Positions 18,943 to 30,189 of a stretch of 64,000 bases of DNA are shown one piece after another. Numbering within the stretch: the first letter of the stretch is position 1; the number at the start of each line of letters is the position of its first letter. The position numbers and the translations under genes were made by a program. Under the pieces are notes generated by a model. The model was not told the DNA's origin. It made no database searches and saw only the letters and a list, made by a program, of their open reading frames with translations. The stretch is from Tenodera sinensis (taxonomy: Eukaryota > Arthropoda > Insecta > Mantodea > Mantidae): assembly GCA_030765045.1 (NCBI GenBank), contig CM060967.1, positions 164,620,751-164,684,750 on the forward strand. The letters run 5' to 3'.

Positions 18943-19740
18943 GCCCTCATATTGTGTCAGTTTTATCAAGTGATGCATTTCCGCTTATACATTTGAGCGA
19001 TGAGATTTTTATTACAGGGTCGTATATAATGGGCCACAGATATAATTAACAAAATGCGGAGGGCTAGGATTTTCTCCAAATAAAGACCAGGTTTCACCAA
19101 AATTAATTTTATTTTGTGTTTAAATAAAATTCATTCAGAAATAATTTTACCGTTTAAACTGTTCTTGGAGCTACCATCTGAAACTATTCAGGTTATTCCC
19201 GCAGAACAGTTTTTCTTTTAATTGCTTCTGGCCCAAAGCATAAATTGTGTCACTTTCATGACAATTTTAAGTCATATTTGTATCCAGAAATACACACCTA
19301 TTACATTTTATTTCAAACAAAGAATCTGCTAGTGATTGCACAAAAAAGAAATAATGCATATTATATATTTCTGGATATAAATATCTGTTAGGGAAATAAA
19401 ATTAAGATTGTTGTGAAAGTGATACCATTTATGCTTTTGGTCAGAAGCAATAAAATGAAAAACTTTGCTGCAGGAATAACCTGAATAGTTTCAAATGGTA
19501 GTTGCAAGAACAGGTTAAACAGTGAAATTATCTCTGAATGAATTTTATTTAAAAGAAAAATGAAGTTAATTTTGGTGAAACCTGGACTTAATTGGAGCCC
19601 TTGCCATTTTGTTAATTATCTGTTGCCCCTTACATACAATTCTGTAATGTTCTCATCACTCAGACACGTAAGCAGCAACACGTCATTTGATAAAAACTGC
19701 CACAATGTCATAATGGAAGGTAGTTTTATTGATCGACCAG
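18943..19740. repeat. Foldback repeat of about 800 bp (arms about 300-350 bp)
   Basis: The left arm (about 18943-19290) and right arm (about 19356-19740) are imperfect reverse complements along their length. Examples: GACCAGGTTTCACCAAAATT at 19085 pairs with the reverse of AATTTTGGTGAAACCTGGAC at 19567. TCAGGTTATTCCCGCAG at 19187 pairs near 19475. GAGCGATGAG at 18994 pairs with the region near 19655. A spacer of about 65 bp separates the arms. No coding motif or flanking duplication was recognised, so the class is unknown. Confidence 0.75.
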
Positions 19741-20520
19741 CACAAGAGATGATTTATAATGTCATAGAGTTTTGCCACTGAGTATTGCTGATAATTATTG
19801 GGAAAAATATAGATTATTGGCACTAGAAATTGAGAGATGATGAGTTCCATAGGATAATAATGACAATGACCATGAGACATCTTTCAGTGACTAGACATCA
19901 CTGATGAGATGTTTGACATTATGCCTTTACTACTTGAGTAAATCACCTTTTTAGAAATTATTCCAGATGTACAGATTGAATGCACTTCAAAAATTACGTT
20001 ATATTCTCATGCACTTCCTATAGCTATAGAAGCTATTTAATAAGATTTTTTTCATTATAGAAATTGCAGAAGATAATGAATGTTGAACTTCATATTCATT
20101 TTTTCCTATTATGTACCTGGATAGTTACAGTTACAATAATCATCTCATGTTTCATATCTGACACACCCAGCTCTAGAGTGCTCCATTTGTGTTGTATTAC
20201 TATATGCCAGGTTACTAGTATTTTGTTGTTCTAGTAAACAGATAAGTGAATGCTGCACTCTGACAGTCAAGAGCAATACACCTGGTCCCTTTGTGGCATA
20301 GTACAGGGAAATGTTGTATGAAAGGCAATATGTATATATTGATGAAGTCGAATAAGCAATACACTGAAAAGCTATTTAAATTGGTTGTACAGTTACGTCT
20401 GAGCTTGGCAATGAAGTCATATCATCTTCTAGCTTCTTAATATTTGGAGACGAATTGATTTTTTTAGTTAAACACAAAATTGCTTCACACTAATCATTAA
20501 TTACTCAGTACTAGTCATTA
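19741..20520. other. Intergenic, nothing recognised
   Basis: No coding, RNA or repeat signature could be supported. Confidence 0.4.
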
Positions 20521-20667
20521 TTATTTATTTATGCCAAACTTACTGTTGATGTTTTTAAACACACAAGCCGTGTGTGGGCAATGTTTGAGAGGTAGAACTG
20601 GAAGGAGGGTCTGTGGTTCAAATCCCATTTGTGGCATCGAATTTTTAACTTCCAGTTCTACCTCTGA
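20521..20667. repeat. SINE-1 foldback
   Basis: A reversed tail/body (about 20521-20605) meets a short + piece (about 20608-20667, GGGTCTGTGGTTCAAATCCC). The last 25-30 nt of each are complementary (GAGGTAGAACTGGAA and TTCCAGTTCTACCTC). A smaller version of the palindrome at 37.75 kb. Confidence 0.65.
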
Positions 20668-20949
20668 CTCAGTACTAGTTTTATTGGAGCTTTCCTACAT
20701 CATCAGCTACTCTTGACTATCGGATATAATTAGTAATTGTGAAGCAATCTTATGTTCATTGGATGAAGCTTATGTTCATTTAACTAGAAAAAGCAATTAA
20801 TATTGAGCTTCACATGTGTTACTTCCAGTTTATTTATTAAGTTTAGAGATGAGTTCTTGAATGATAATGGTCCTCCATGTTTGAGTATTACATTGAAGTA
20901 TCTCATCAAAAGACATAAAGATTACTAATTAAAATAAGGAAAATTGAAG

Positions 20950-21376
20950 CTATTAACAGTGAAGCAACAAGATTCTAAAGTAAGAACAAATTAGAAACCT
21001 AAAACTTCGCATATTCAAGATGCTCTCGGGCTTCGAGCCAGGTGTAGTGATGAAGAGACATCGACGTTTCAGGAGTGTACATCTCTCCCATCTTCAGGAT
21101 GAATGACTAGCTTCAAATCATATTTTAAAAACTTCACTTATCTTAGTAATGTTGCAAGTTCTTTTTGCACAAACTGACTCGAGTTTCAAGTTGTCTCCAA
21201 CTCATTCTCAAAGCTATACAAACAAATTCGTTACCAAAGCTACAATCTTTATTTTTTTTAGCTTTGAGAATGAGTTGGAGACAACTTGAAACTCGAGTCA
21301 GTTTGTGCAAAAAGAACTTTCAACATTACTAAGATAAGTGAAGTTTTTAGTTTCTAATTTGTTCTTACTTTAGTAC
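20950..21376. repeat. Family D inverted repeat with a TSD-flanked insertion
   Basis: Arms of about 120 nt are inverted around 21218-21259. The left arm is 20972-21008 plus 21128-21217; the right arm is 21260-21376 (AGCTTTGAGAATGAGTTGGA ... TTTGTTCTTACTTTAG). The left arm is split by a 119-bp insertion at 21009-21127 with the 8-bp repeat AAAACTTC on both sides (21001-21008, 21128-21135). Related single units lie at about 6195, 10120 and 23855. Confidence 0.75.
21009..21127 (-). mobile_element. 119-bp 3'-end fragment of a probable PLE (family E)
   Basis: On the minus strand it reads CATCCTGAAGATGGGAGAG ... ACTCCTGAAACGTCGATG ... TGGCTCGAAGCCCGAGAGC. The same sequence follows a LINE fragment on the + strand at about 61378-61480. 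The stem motif ending GAAACG is of the type seen near the 3' ends of the PLEs in this window, hence the assignment, which is an inference. Confidence 0.5.
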
Positions 21377-21917
21377 TAATTAAAAACTGATTTTGTGTAA
21401 TTCAGAGGGGGAAAAAGTTTTAAATGTCATCTGATCAGGTGTAATTGGGCTATATTAAAGCTGCTGCAACCATACACCTGAATTACTACCTAGAGAAAGA
21501 AAATAAGTTCAAAAATTTCAATTTTATAGGACTGAACAAGGTGATCTTCAGGTAAACTAAAGCTAAACTGCATCAATAAAAGAATGTGCATGACCAGATA
21601 TTACAAATAAAAAGCAGGACAGTATAATTATACCTGTTTACTGTGCCATCACCATGTGTTTTCAATGACTGTGGAAGACAAGTGCAATAATATTGTGGTC
21701 AAGTACTATGTATTTACATTATTGAGTTAATTAGCTCAGAGTTCCCTTCCTCTCCTTCCCTCCAGATAAATGATGAAAAATTGGAATAGCTCTGTAAACT
21801 AACAGAAGAATGAGACCAAGATGACAACTGATGTGGTACACATAGTAAGCTGTATGAAATAGACAAAATTAATGGTAAAATACCAGAAAAAACTAAGAAC
21901 AGGAAAATACACAGCAA

Positions 21918-22118
21918 ATGTGTGAGACCAAAGTTAGTATTGCTGTAATTATTGAAATGCTCAATAAGTACCCAAAATGTGCTCAAGAGGAAATCAAAGC
22001 ACTAAAAATCAAATACAAAGAGCCAAACTCTGATCTCCAATGTCAAGAAGAAGCCACAACATACTCTATCATTGTTAAAAGGGGATTTAATAAAAAAAAT
22101 ATATATATAAAAGTGAGG
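21918..22118 (+). CDS. Uncharacterised short open frame
   Basis: About 65 residues before the frame runs into an antisense LINE tail: MCETKVSIAVIIEMLNKYPK, then CAQEEIKALKIKYKE and CQEEATTYSIIVKRGFNKKN. The composition is ordinary and helix-prone, unlike random AT-rich frames nearby, but no family is recognised. No splice sites or promoter were identified. It could be a mobile-element ORF piece or chance; confidence that it is a gene is low. Confidence 0.15.
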
Positions 22119-22388
22119 GTTACGAAAATGTTAGCTAATACTGGATTTTTGACAATGAAGTCATTAATCCTCTTGCTCTCCAATATAGAAGAGAAAAATA
22201 GCAGTAATAGTAACCGCTTTTTAGTGAGCAACATATTTTTATGTTTTGGCTGTTACACCACAGAATGTCTGGAGGACCACACCTGTCATTGGTTTATGGG
22301 TCTCACCGACCTGACTGGGAGAGTTGTCAAAATATATTCACCGACCATATCCTCTGATTACTAATCAGAGGACATATTACATGCCATG

Positions 22389-23312
22389 CAGGGTTGCCAA
22401 CATTTAAAAGTAAAATTATCGTACCAGTGACTCAAAATAATAGATTTGGATTCAAAATTATCGTACATCATAAACCAAATGCTACAACAATAAAAATATC
22501 AGTATAACACTTAAGAAAATGTAATAGTAATGATGTTTATGATATCCACTTACAATATTGATGACCTCAACCAGTATTACAACTTTAGCACTTATGTTTC
22601 TCGCACTATTCATCTGAAACTTCATCTTCCTCAACTGTTGCAGCATTATGCAAATTTGTTATTGAAATAAACCTCAACATCTCGGCAACTTGCAGATTTT
22701 CGGATCTACCACATTCTTTCATAAGCTGAGACGACAGAATAAGTTCATTTACCGTATCTAGTGCCAATCTGTTTCTAATTTTGGTTTTTATTAAACCCAG
22801 CTTAGAAAAACCTCTTTCACAAGAAGTGTTTCTGTGGGACAACGAAATCACTGATAATGCAAAGGCCGCTAGTTCTTTGAAGTCAGTTTTTCCACCAAGG
22901 TGACACATGTGTTTAATAGCACTCGAGAAACTGCCAGACTCAGGCATGTTCTTTATTTCACACGGAATATCACTTATTCCGAGTTTTCTGCATTGATCAT
23001 CAGTTTTCTAAACATTACCTTCTTCATTGAGATCATCAGATCTCGGTACATTGGCAATAAGAGGATAAAGGGTAGGAAGCTTTGTAGGATTGGAAATGGT
23101 TATCTTAGAGGGTTGGAGACAGGTCATGAGGGCAAAAGTGGTGTCGCTATGTGTAATTAGTTTCATTTCGCTGGTGTGACAAACCAGTGAAAGTGATATT
23201 TTGCCAGTATCAAACTATTATACATTCAAATTATCGTACGGGTTGGCAACCATGTGTAAAACATTCAAATTATCGTATGCCCCCATAATTATCATACTAG
23301 TTGGCAACCCTG
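22389..23312 (-). mobile_element. hAT transposon copy, perfect 8-bp TSD
   Basis: Terminal inverted repeats CAGGGTTGCCAAC (22389) and GTTGGCAACCCTG (ending 23312) are perfect over 13 bp. The target duplication ATGCCATG is exact (22381-22388 and 23313-23320). The uninterrupted target is seen at about 28044 in a related LINE copy. The 924-bp element keeps only the transposase C-terminus. Confidence 0.9.
22606..22947 (-). pseudogene. hAT transposase C-terminus
   Basis: 113 residues antisense. The hATC block is clear: AAFALSVISLSHRNTSCERG, FSKLGLIKTKIRNRL and LDTVNELILS. The SxxxERxFSxxxxIKTxxRNRL pattern is the dimerisation motif of hAT transposases. The DDE core and BED finger are missing, so it could not transpose itself. 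The TIR-flanked structure could have been mobilised in trans. Confidence 0.85.
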
Positions 23313-23854
23313 ATGCCATGACAGATCAGCATAATAGAGGTTAAGAGTTTATAGAGAAATGGAAAGGTTGGAAAAATAAAGACTCTGTAGCCCTCGGGTA
23401 CCCTAATGGCATCGGGGTTGGAAGAGAAGAGATGACCTAGGGAAGGTCATAAGGTCAGATAGAAAAGTTACAGTGAGGAGCAAAACACCAGTAAGAGGAA
23501 GTAACGTTCTGCTCAGCTTGAGTACCTTGTGGTCGCCATCCACATATCCCCTCGACAGGGTCCCCTGAGAGGATAAAAGAGCATTTTAGAAATAATAAAT
23601 ACAAATAAACTGATAAATCAGCTGTGGCGGATCACCTCCGGTCATTCAATCATGAAACTAATCCAAAGGCCAAACTACTAAAACAATCAAATGGACCTAT
23701 AGATTCAATGGTTTAAGAAAAGATATTTATGTTAAAAAACAAGAACCACGTTATGAACCCTGAAATACCTCCAGTAGACTGCACTTATAGGCCCTTGTTT
23801 TCAGAGATTGATGACATAGTTTCAAAATGAGCATCAGCAACTATGGCAACTTGC

Positions 23855-23990
23855 ACAGCCCTGAAAACAAGTTGGAGACAACCTGAAACATGTATGCAGT
23901 GGAAAATTCTGTAATACCACTAAGATAAGTAAAGCTTACTATTATCATTATTATTATTTATTATTATTATTACTATTATTATGGTTGGCA
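23855..23990. repeat. Family D repeat unit and (ATT)n microsatellite
   Basis: 23865-23935 resembles the family D repeat (AACAAGTTGGAGACAACCTG ... CTAAGATAAGTAAAGC). An (ATT)n run at about 23941-23982 follows. Confidence 0.5.
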
Positions 23991-24420
23991 GGTAGCTTAT
24001 TTATAGCGACATACATTTTCATATCAGCTGTTTTGGGCCCTTGCACAGGAGAGCGAGCGTGTAGGGTGGGGCTGAGGGGATGTGGCCTTGAGCCCCTGAT
24101 AGAAGTGAATACAGTATAGTAGAAATCATTCCATATTTTGGTTTTCTTCTCTTGTTGTTCTTTACTAGTTTGATACTGTTCTGTAAGTAGCATATTTAGT
24201 TATAGTTACTTGATGCAGAAGAGCATTGCATGAATTCGTAAGTTATCATGATGGTACATTCTTTGTGAGGCAGAGGATCTTTTTCATATACAAAGCTTTC
24301 GCTCTTTCTATCGAGGTTAGGTTGTTTTTCGAGAGAAGCTCCCAAATTAGTTTTATTGCATATGCTTCAGAATGTAACATTACCAGAAAGCAATGTTGGA
24401 GTTCAGCTGACAACTAAAAC

Positions 24421-24780
24421 ATGTGCGTTCCACCCACAGGCAAGAACAAAATGGAACAAAAAGATGTGTTTAATGTTACAGTAGGGGGAAAACAAATGAA
24501 AGTTTTTGGCAATGCTAAAAGTGGCACCTGCTTTAAGAAATACAGATATTGCATCAAATATAAACTGAGTGTAAAATGCACCGCTGCTTCCCACTTTTGG
24601 ATGCAAAATTATGAAATAGGAACCAACACCACAGTATTAAGCCACTCCACAAACCCAAAGAACTAGAAGTATGGCAGAAGATTTACATAAAAAAAAGTTT
24701 GAAAATCAGTTCATGAACTTTAATTTGCCAAAAGCAGACAACCCCTTGTGGTTACGAAAATATACAAACCACAAAAAGGT
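24421..24780 (+). pseudogene. PLE GIY-YIG C-terminal remnant (fourth PLE family)
   Basis: The first frame (81 residues) contains CTAASHFWMQNYEIGTNTTV. After frameshifts, KELEVWQKIYIKKS (about 24655-24697) and NQFMNFNLPKADNP (about 24711-24752) follow. This is the same order as AVAFHFWxKNHDI, ELSTWEQIFILKN and VFNFDIPQKD in PLE-1, so it reads as the end of a diverged GIY-YIG domain. The catalytic GIY and YIG motifs are not readable. Confidence 0.5.
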
Positions 24781-24959
24781 TTAAAGTTTTCTCCAATGTT
24801 AAATATGGAGGTTATGAATACATTAAGAGTTAAAATTCCTTTGTTGTTTAATGATGCTGTCAACTGCCAGGATCATATCAGGTCGCCGTTGTGACAGAAT
24901 TTCGTCCTGCAGGAGTTCTTTCACATGGCAATAAATCTACTGACATGGAGCTGTTTTTA

Positions 24960-25048
24960 AGCACTTAATCATCATTGTAGGCCAGATTTGAACCTGTGAC
25001 CTTGGGATCATAGGCCAGCCCCTAACCTACTGTGCCACCCAAACCATC
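24960..25048 (-). repeat. tRNA-like SINE head fragment
   Basis: Reverse-strand reading gives a B box GGTTCAAATC (24986-24995) and an A-box-like GGTTAGGGGC. The intervening length is tRNA-like but the ends do not pair into a full acceptor stem. Treated as a SINE remnant. Confidence 0.45.
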
Positions 25049-25329
25049 ATTATGATTACATAATATGTAACAAAATAAGTGGCAATGGTCAAATTAGCTA
25101 TGCTTATGTTCCTGTTTGAACTTTATATGAGTAATTTCATGACTATATATAAGGCACTGTAAGTTTATACTATTTTATATATAACAAAAGAATTTGCTTT
25201 TCTGATTGACACCATCAACAGATAGCAGTAAGCAACATCAGTAGTTTCCATCTTTGTAGATGCTTATTTAAGGGAAAGTCTGCCCATGATGGATCATGAA
25301 TATATGTTAAGTCACATTTAAAAATTAGA

Positions 25330-25885
25330 CTGCCCTTTACATAGAAAGTTTTGATTTTCTCAAAAATGGCCCTTAACGATTTTAATTAAAATGTTTAAGA
25401 TATTTTTATGACAAAGGAAATGTATATTTTGAATTTTCTGGCTGTAGCCCATGTAGTCCTGTTTGCTCTAGAGACTTGCACAACTGACAAACCGTAAGAG
25501 ACAGACCAAATCTTACTGTACAATAACATGTAGATTTTGCTAAAACACATAGTTTATGTCCAAATACTTTTTTTGTAGAGTGAACCATTTTGGAGATATT
25601 CCTTGCTATTCATGTGAGTTTTGGAATACTTAAACTTTCGTCAAATGGAAGATCGCTATTAATTTTTTGTATCTTAGATGTGCAAAGAGAACAGGATCTC
25701 AAAGGTTTAAAAGCTTTGACTATTGCTCAAAGCCTACTGTATTCCCATATTCCCCTTGTACCTGCAAGAAAATAAGCAATAAGATAATTTCTGCAAACGT
25801 TTATCTCAACTAACACAAAGAAGATATAGGAATAAGAGTTTGTAAGAATGGTTAGTACAAGAGTAGAGAACATCAGATTTTTGGG
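25330..25885 (+). repeat. Repeat family C, copy 2 (5'-truncated)
   Basis: It matches the interior and 3' part of the copies at 8.0 and 40.7 kb: TTTTGATTTTCTCAAAAATGG, GAACCATTTTGGAGATATTCC and GTGCAAAGAGAAC...CTCAAAGG, to ACATCAGATTTTT at about 25868-25880. Confidence 0.7.
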
Positions 25886-27639
25886 TTTGGTTTAAATTTG
25901 GATCCTGTTAGTTTGATGACATATATGAGTTTATTGTATAAAATTAAGCCTTGAGTAATTACATTTTTGTTTGATGTTTTCTTCATAAAAACTCTTCTAA
26001 AATAAATAATCAGTATTAAATCTAATATAATGATGGTGGACACCATTGTTTTTTTCACAATTTCAATTATAATTGATTTATACAGATTCAGTGCATATAG
26101 TGTCAATGGGTTTTTATCAATGCATGTTTACATCTATTAGTAGGTTTTAAGTTGTACATTATCCTTACACATTTCTTTTGCATTATAAAGAGTTGTTTTA
26201 CATGGGTTTTGCAGGAAATGCACCGTATTTTGATACTTCATACACGAAGCCCCCCGCAAAAAAAGGAAAATACCTAAATCCATAAATTATTTCAAGGACT
26301 ATTTGGTGATTAGTCAAGGAAGAAGCTAAAAAATCTACCTTGAGGAGCTGTATTAATAACTCAGTAGACATTGTAAAGTCGTTCAGTGTTTACTCTGCAG
26401 AAATTGCAGACAATTTAGTAACTTAGGACATTAGCCCAGTATGGTACATTGATAGTATGGACACAAAGTATTGTAATAATTCTATTTTTACATTCCATAT
26501 AGTAATTCTATTCTATTCTGAAGTAGAAGCAATAATACATGGAATAAGAGTAAGTATTCATCAAGATGTGATGAAATCCCACATCTAATAATTAATAGGG
26601 TATACATTACATTTCAAGGGTCTTGGTCAACATCTGTAATGCTTCTTTACAAACTAGTATTTTTACAGAGAAATTAAGTTTCCGAATTATTCCACTTCAT
26701 AAAAATGTGGAAAAGATAGCGAAGATAATTAGACGGCAAGTCTGCTTATTTAAAGATTTAAGAATTTTGCTTTGCTTATTATTCATTTATCTGGATTTTC
26801 AGTTTTCTGGATTGCCATTGGTCCCAGTTAGTTCAGATAAACGAGATTTTACTGTACCAGCACTGAAATTCATGCTCTCTCAATTCTTTGCTTAGTACCT
26901 TAACTCTCACAGGTTCATTTGGGATGTTCTAAATTTGACATTTTTGCAGGTACGTCTTTATCTCACCCAGCAGGTAAGGACAAGTATTGACTGTAATGTT
27001 GTATGATCTCTGTAAATTGAGACAGGCGTTAATATGTTGTAGATAGGTTTCCCAGACAGATGTGAATAGCCCAAGTTCCATATACTTCCTGTCTGTGTAC
27101 AACATGGAATCTGGGATATTAGTAGGCAGTTGCAATATTTCCTTAAATATTGATTTAACAAATTTATTAGTTTTAGAGAGGAATTTTGTTAACAGGCATT
27201 GTCTGAATCTGATAAATTGGAGGGTAAATGAAATTGCAAGGCACATTTAACTTCTGATGAGACTGAAGTAAAGGTCAGGCTACCAGGTTGTCCAACTTTT
27301 TCTTTGCTTTATCCATGCTTGCAATAATGTTGAATATGACATACAGCTGTATTATGATTAAGGTGTCAGGGTTTAGCCATCAAAACATTACAAGTTAATA
27401 ATTACAGGATTATACACTATACCTGTGTCTTGTAAACATAAGGGAGGGGGTTGACTCACAGTTGCACACATAATACATAAACCAAGGTCAATGGCAACCT
27501 ACTAAACCTAGTGAAACACACCATCATAGAAAATAAGTGTTGTGTACATTTATCCATGTATTGTATAGGCAAAATATATTTTTCAGTAATATGATTATAA
27601 ACATAATAAAAAGCATTAATATTAACAATGCGCATAGTA
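25886..27639. other. Intergenic, nothing recognised
   Basis: Open frames on both strands around 26.6-27.25 kb have no recognisable motif. No RNA gene or element is supported. Confidence 0.4.
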
Positions 27640-28280
27640 AATGAAAATATTATTGATTTTGGCCATTGTACATTATGTGTGTGAGACCACCTGCATTCCA
27701 TTGTAGAAGTCTGATGTTAGATCTTCTATTAGTATAATGTTTTGATTCTCGAGAAGTAGTCCCCGCCCGGAGATCCGAATGGGGGACTATTTTAACTCCG
27801 GAACATTTTACCCCTCGAGTCATATTTCATAAAAAAAAAGAGAGCAATAGCAGTAATAGTAACCGTTTTTTAGAGAGCACCATATTTTTATGTTTTGGCG
27901 GTCACATTGCTCTCTCACAACCCCCAGAATGTCTGGGGGGCCACACCTGTCGTTGGTTTACGGGTCTCACCGACCTGACCGGGAGAATTATCAAAATAAA
28001 TTCACCAACCATATCCTCTGATTACCAATCAGAAGACGTATTACATGCCATGACAGGTCAGCATGTAGAATTGGAAAAATAAAGACTCCCTAGCCCTCAG
28101 GAACCCTAATAGCATCGGGGTCGGAAGAGAACAAGAGATGACCAAGGTAAGGTCAGATAGGAAAGTTACAGTGAGGAGCAAAACACTAGTAAGTGGAAGT
28201 AATGTTCTGCTCAGCTTGGGTACCTTGTGGTCGCCATTCACATATCCCCTAGACGGAGACCCCTGAGGGGACATTCCCCA
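27640..28280 (-). mobile_element. LINE 5' region with start of the endonuclease domain
   Basis: On the minus strand, the 5' UTR-like part (28280 to about 27840) includes GCTGACCTGTCATGGCATGT and CCCGGTCAGGTCGGTGAGAC. The start of ORF2 follows: at about 27668-27710 the strand reads IRLLQWNAGGLTH, the conserved N-terminus of the APE-like endonuclease (LQWNAxG). The copy stops there, so it is 3'-deleted, the reverse of the usual 5' truncation. Related 5' regions lie at 22.2-23.6 and 38.7-39.15 kb. Confidence 0.7.
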
Positions 28281-28674
28281 TAAATAAAAACCACTGAGAC
28301 GTTTAGCACAAAGAGGTTTAACATTTCCAAGGCATCAGCTTTTGTGGGACCGAAACTTCTGAAACTTAAGTTGCACAAGGTAATTGTAGTTCATTCTTTA
28401 CAAGCACAGGTTCCTGTAAGTTGAGTTAATTATTGCAATTGGTTTTTGCAGTCCATTCATAATGACACGGACTCCCCTTTAACATTCTTTACCAATGAAG
28501 CCTGGTTTTATCTACAAGGTCACATTTCTACTCAGAACAACTGATACTGGGCTACAAAAAATCCCCATATTACTCATAAAGTTTCTCACCATGTTTATTT
28601 TGAAGACTGTAGTTGTAGTTATTTTATCTGAAAAATGCATGTAATAAAAAAAGAATGTAATTATAGTATGTGAT

Positions 28675-28727
28675 TCTTTTTTTTTTTTTTTTTTGGGTAC
28701 TTTTACTACAGACGGCACCGCAGGCGG
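28675..28727 (-). repeat. SINE-2 3' fragment with poly-A tail
   Basis: A poly-T run (28677-28694) is followed by GGGTACTTTTACTACAGACGG, matching the 3' part of the SINE-2 copy at 39.33-39.6 kb. Confidence 0.55.
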
Positions 28728-28870
28728 ATGGTATGTGAATAAATATAAAAGTTTGGAAGTATATCTTGGTGTAGTAACCTAGGTGCTGTTTATCAAACTG
28801 TCAAAGACTATTGAAAGGTGGGTAGAAATCTCCAGAATTCCCTTCCCTTTTGGGCTCATATGAAGCTTCT

Positions 28871-29091
28871 AGTGTGTGTGTGTGTGTGTGTGTGTGTTTG
28901 TGTTTGTGTTTGTGTTTGTTCACCACTCTGTCCTCTATGTGATCTGCAGGAAGAAATGGACCGAGACCACCTTCAAATATGCCCAGCACTTCTAGTGCCC
29001 CATCCATCAGTGAAAAATATTGGAGAGCAAGAGGATTAATGACTTCATTGTCAGAAATCCAGCATTAGCTAACAACAACAACAACAACATT
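28871..29091 (+). mobile_element. (TG)n tract and LINE B 3' fragment
   Basis: After a (TG)n run (about 28873-28917), the + strand reads [20 protein letters not shown] then ALLVPHPSV. This is the C-terminal knuckle of LINE family B ORF2; [15 protein letters not shown] follows in a second frame. The 3' tail is (AAC)n at about 29073-29091. Near-identical pieces lie at 54.2 kb (+) and 50.9 kb (-). Confidence 0.8.
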
Positions 29092-30189
29092 ATGTGTGTG
29101 CTCATTCCTTGTTACAGTGAATAACAATATAGATTTTTAAGTTTGCCTAACTAAACCAATATATTCTCCTCTAAACATAATCTCTATTGGGAAGAAGCTT
29201 CTCTCTTGCATCGCATAACATGATTGGGGCAAATTTAAACCAAGAAGATATGCAATTGTTTCTTTTATGAACCTCTAGAACCTTCTAGTTCATCTCAAGT
29301 GGTACAAAGATTGGAATAATAGACTGAGATGGTTCCACAGTGACCTGTGAGGCTCACATTCAGGTTGTGGGTAAATTCTCTATAATTCTCTTCCTGGCCC
29401 ATGAATTTTATCGGGAGCTTCCCCTGGTTGCTAGGTGAATGCTGGGAATGATAAATGCATCCTCTGAATTTCCTGTACCTCCATTTCACCTCACTTCTCA
29501 TTTCCCTTCAACTTTCATCTGCATAGTTCTGGTTCTATGTGCCGGCAGGAGTTTTGGCATGAATAACAGGTGCATGCTGTCTGTAATTCCTCGTCCTCTG
29601 GATTGAGGGATGTCTCAGAGTTCAGGTCCCCAGAGGATCTGTGAGCCTGCGGGAGGAGGGGAGACAGTGTACAACCAGCCACCAGCGAGTTCAAATCTGT
29701 AGTCATTTGGGACCCTACTCTCTACTGTCATGCCTTCTCAGGTCTGACACAACCTTTCACATCCCCTCACCTCATCCCTCCCTCCTGTGGGACACCCAGT
29801 CAGAGGCATAAGCACGAAAGATTTCATTGATCCAAGTGCTATGTCTCCCCTCTAAACCTTGTCTATCCTATCCTAAGAGCAGAATAACCTACCAGTGTAG
29901 AAACCACTCAAAATAGTAATTTTAGTGTTTCCCAAAGGGGTTTGTGCCCACCATCACATTGAGCAGATCAAGACAAAAGGTATTGTGTCTGAATTAAAAT
30001 TAGACATTGAAGGAATATTTTCCTCTTTTTTTCCCTGTTTATATAATGCAACGTGCTTTTTATGCTTCATGGTTTGAAATGCTGGTCTATATGTTCATGG
30101 TGGCCACTCCTTATATTTGTTGCACACCATCTACAATTAATATTCCAACTATCAGAGGGAAGATATTAACTGCATAATTTATCAATAGT
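29092..30189. other. Intergenic; possible unclassified SINE-like pieces
   Basis: 29335-29450 (GGCTCACATTCAGGTTGTGG ... CCCCTGGTTG) resembles 5875-5960, so an old dispersed repeat is likely. A relatively GC-rich block at about 29515-29860 has no recognisable content. Confidence 0.35.

Larger units (their letters stand above)
22126..23590 (-). mobile_element. LINE deletion derivative: 5' region fused to 3' end, split by a hAT
   Basis: On the minus strand the element runs from about 23590 (5') to about 22126 (3'). The right part (23313-23590 plus 22191-22388) matches the 5' region of the LINE at 27.64-28.28 kb, including the motif at ACCCTAATGGCATCGGGGT. The left 65 nt (22126-22190) match the 3' end of LINE family B (GCTAATACTGGATTTTTGAC). 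All of ORF2 between them is missing. A hAT element is inserted at 22389-23312. Confidence 0.7.

Noticed and set aside
26623..27250. Open frames of about 90-105 codons
   Set aside because: No recognisable motif, overlapping frames on both strands, AT-rich composition as in the surroundings.
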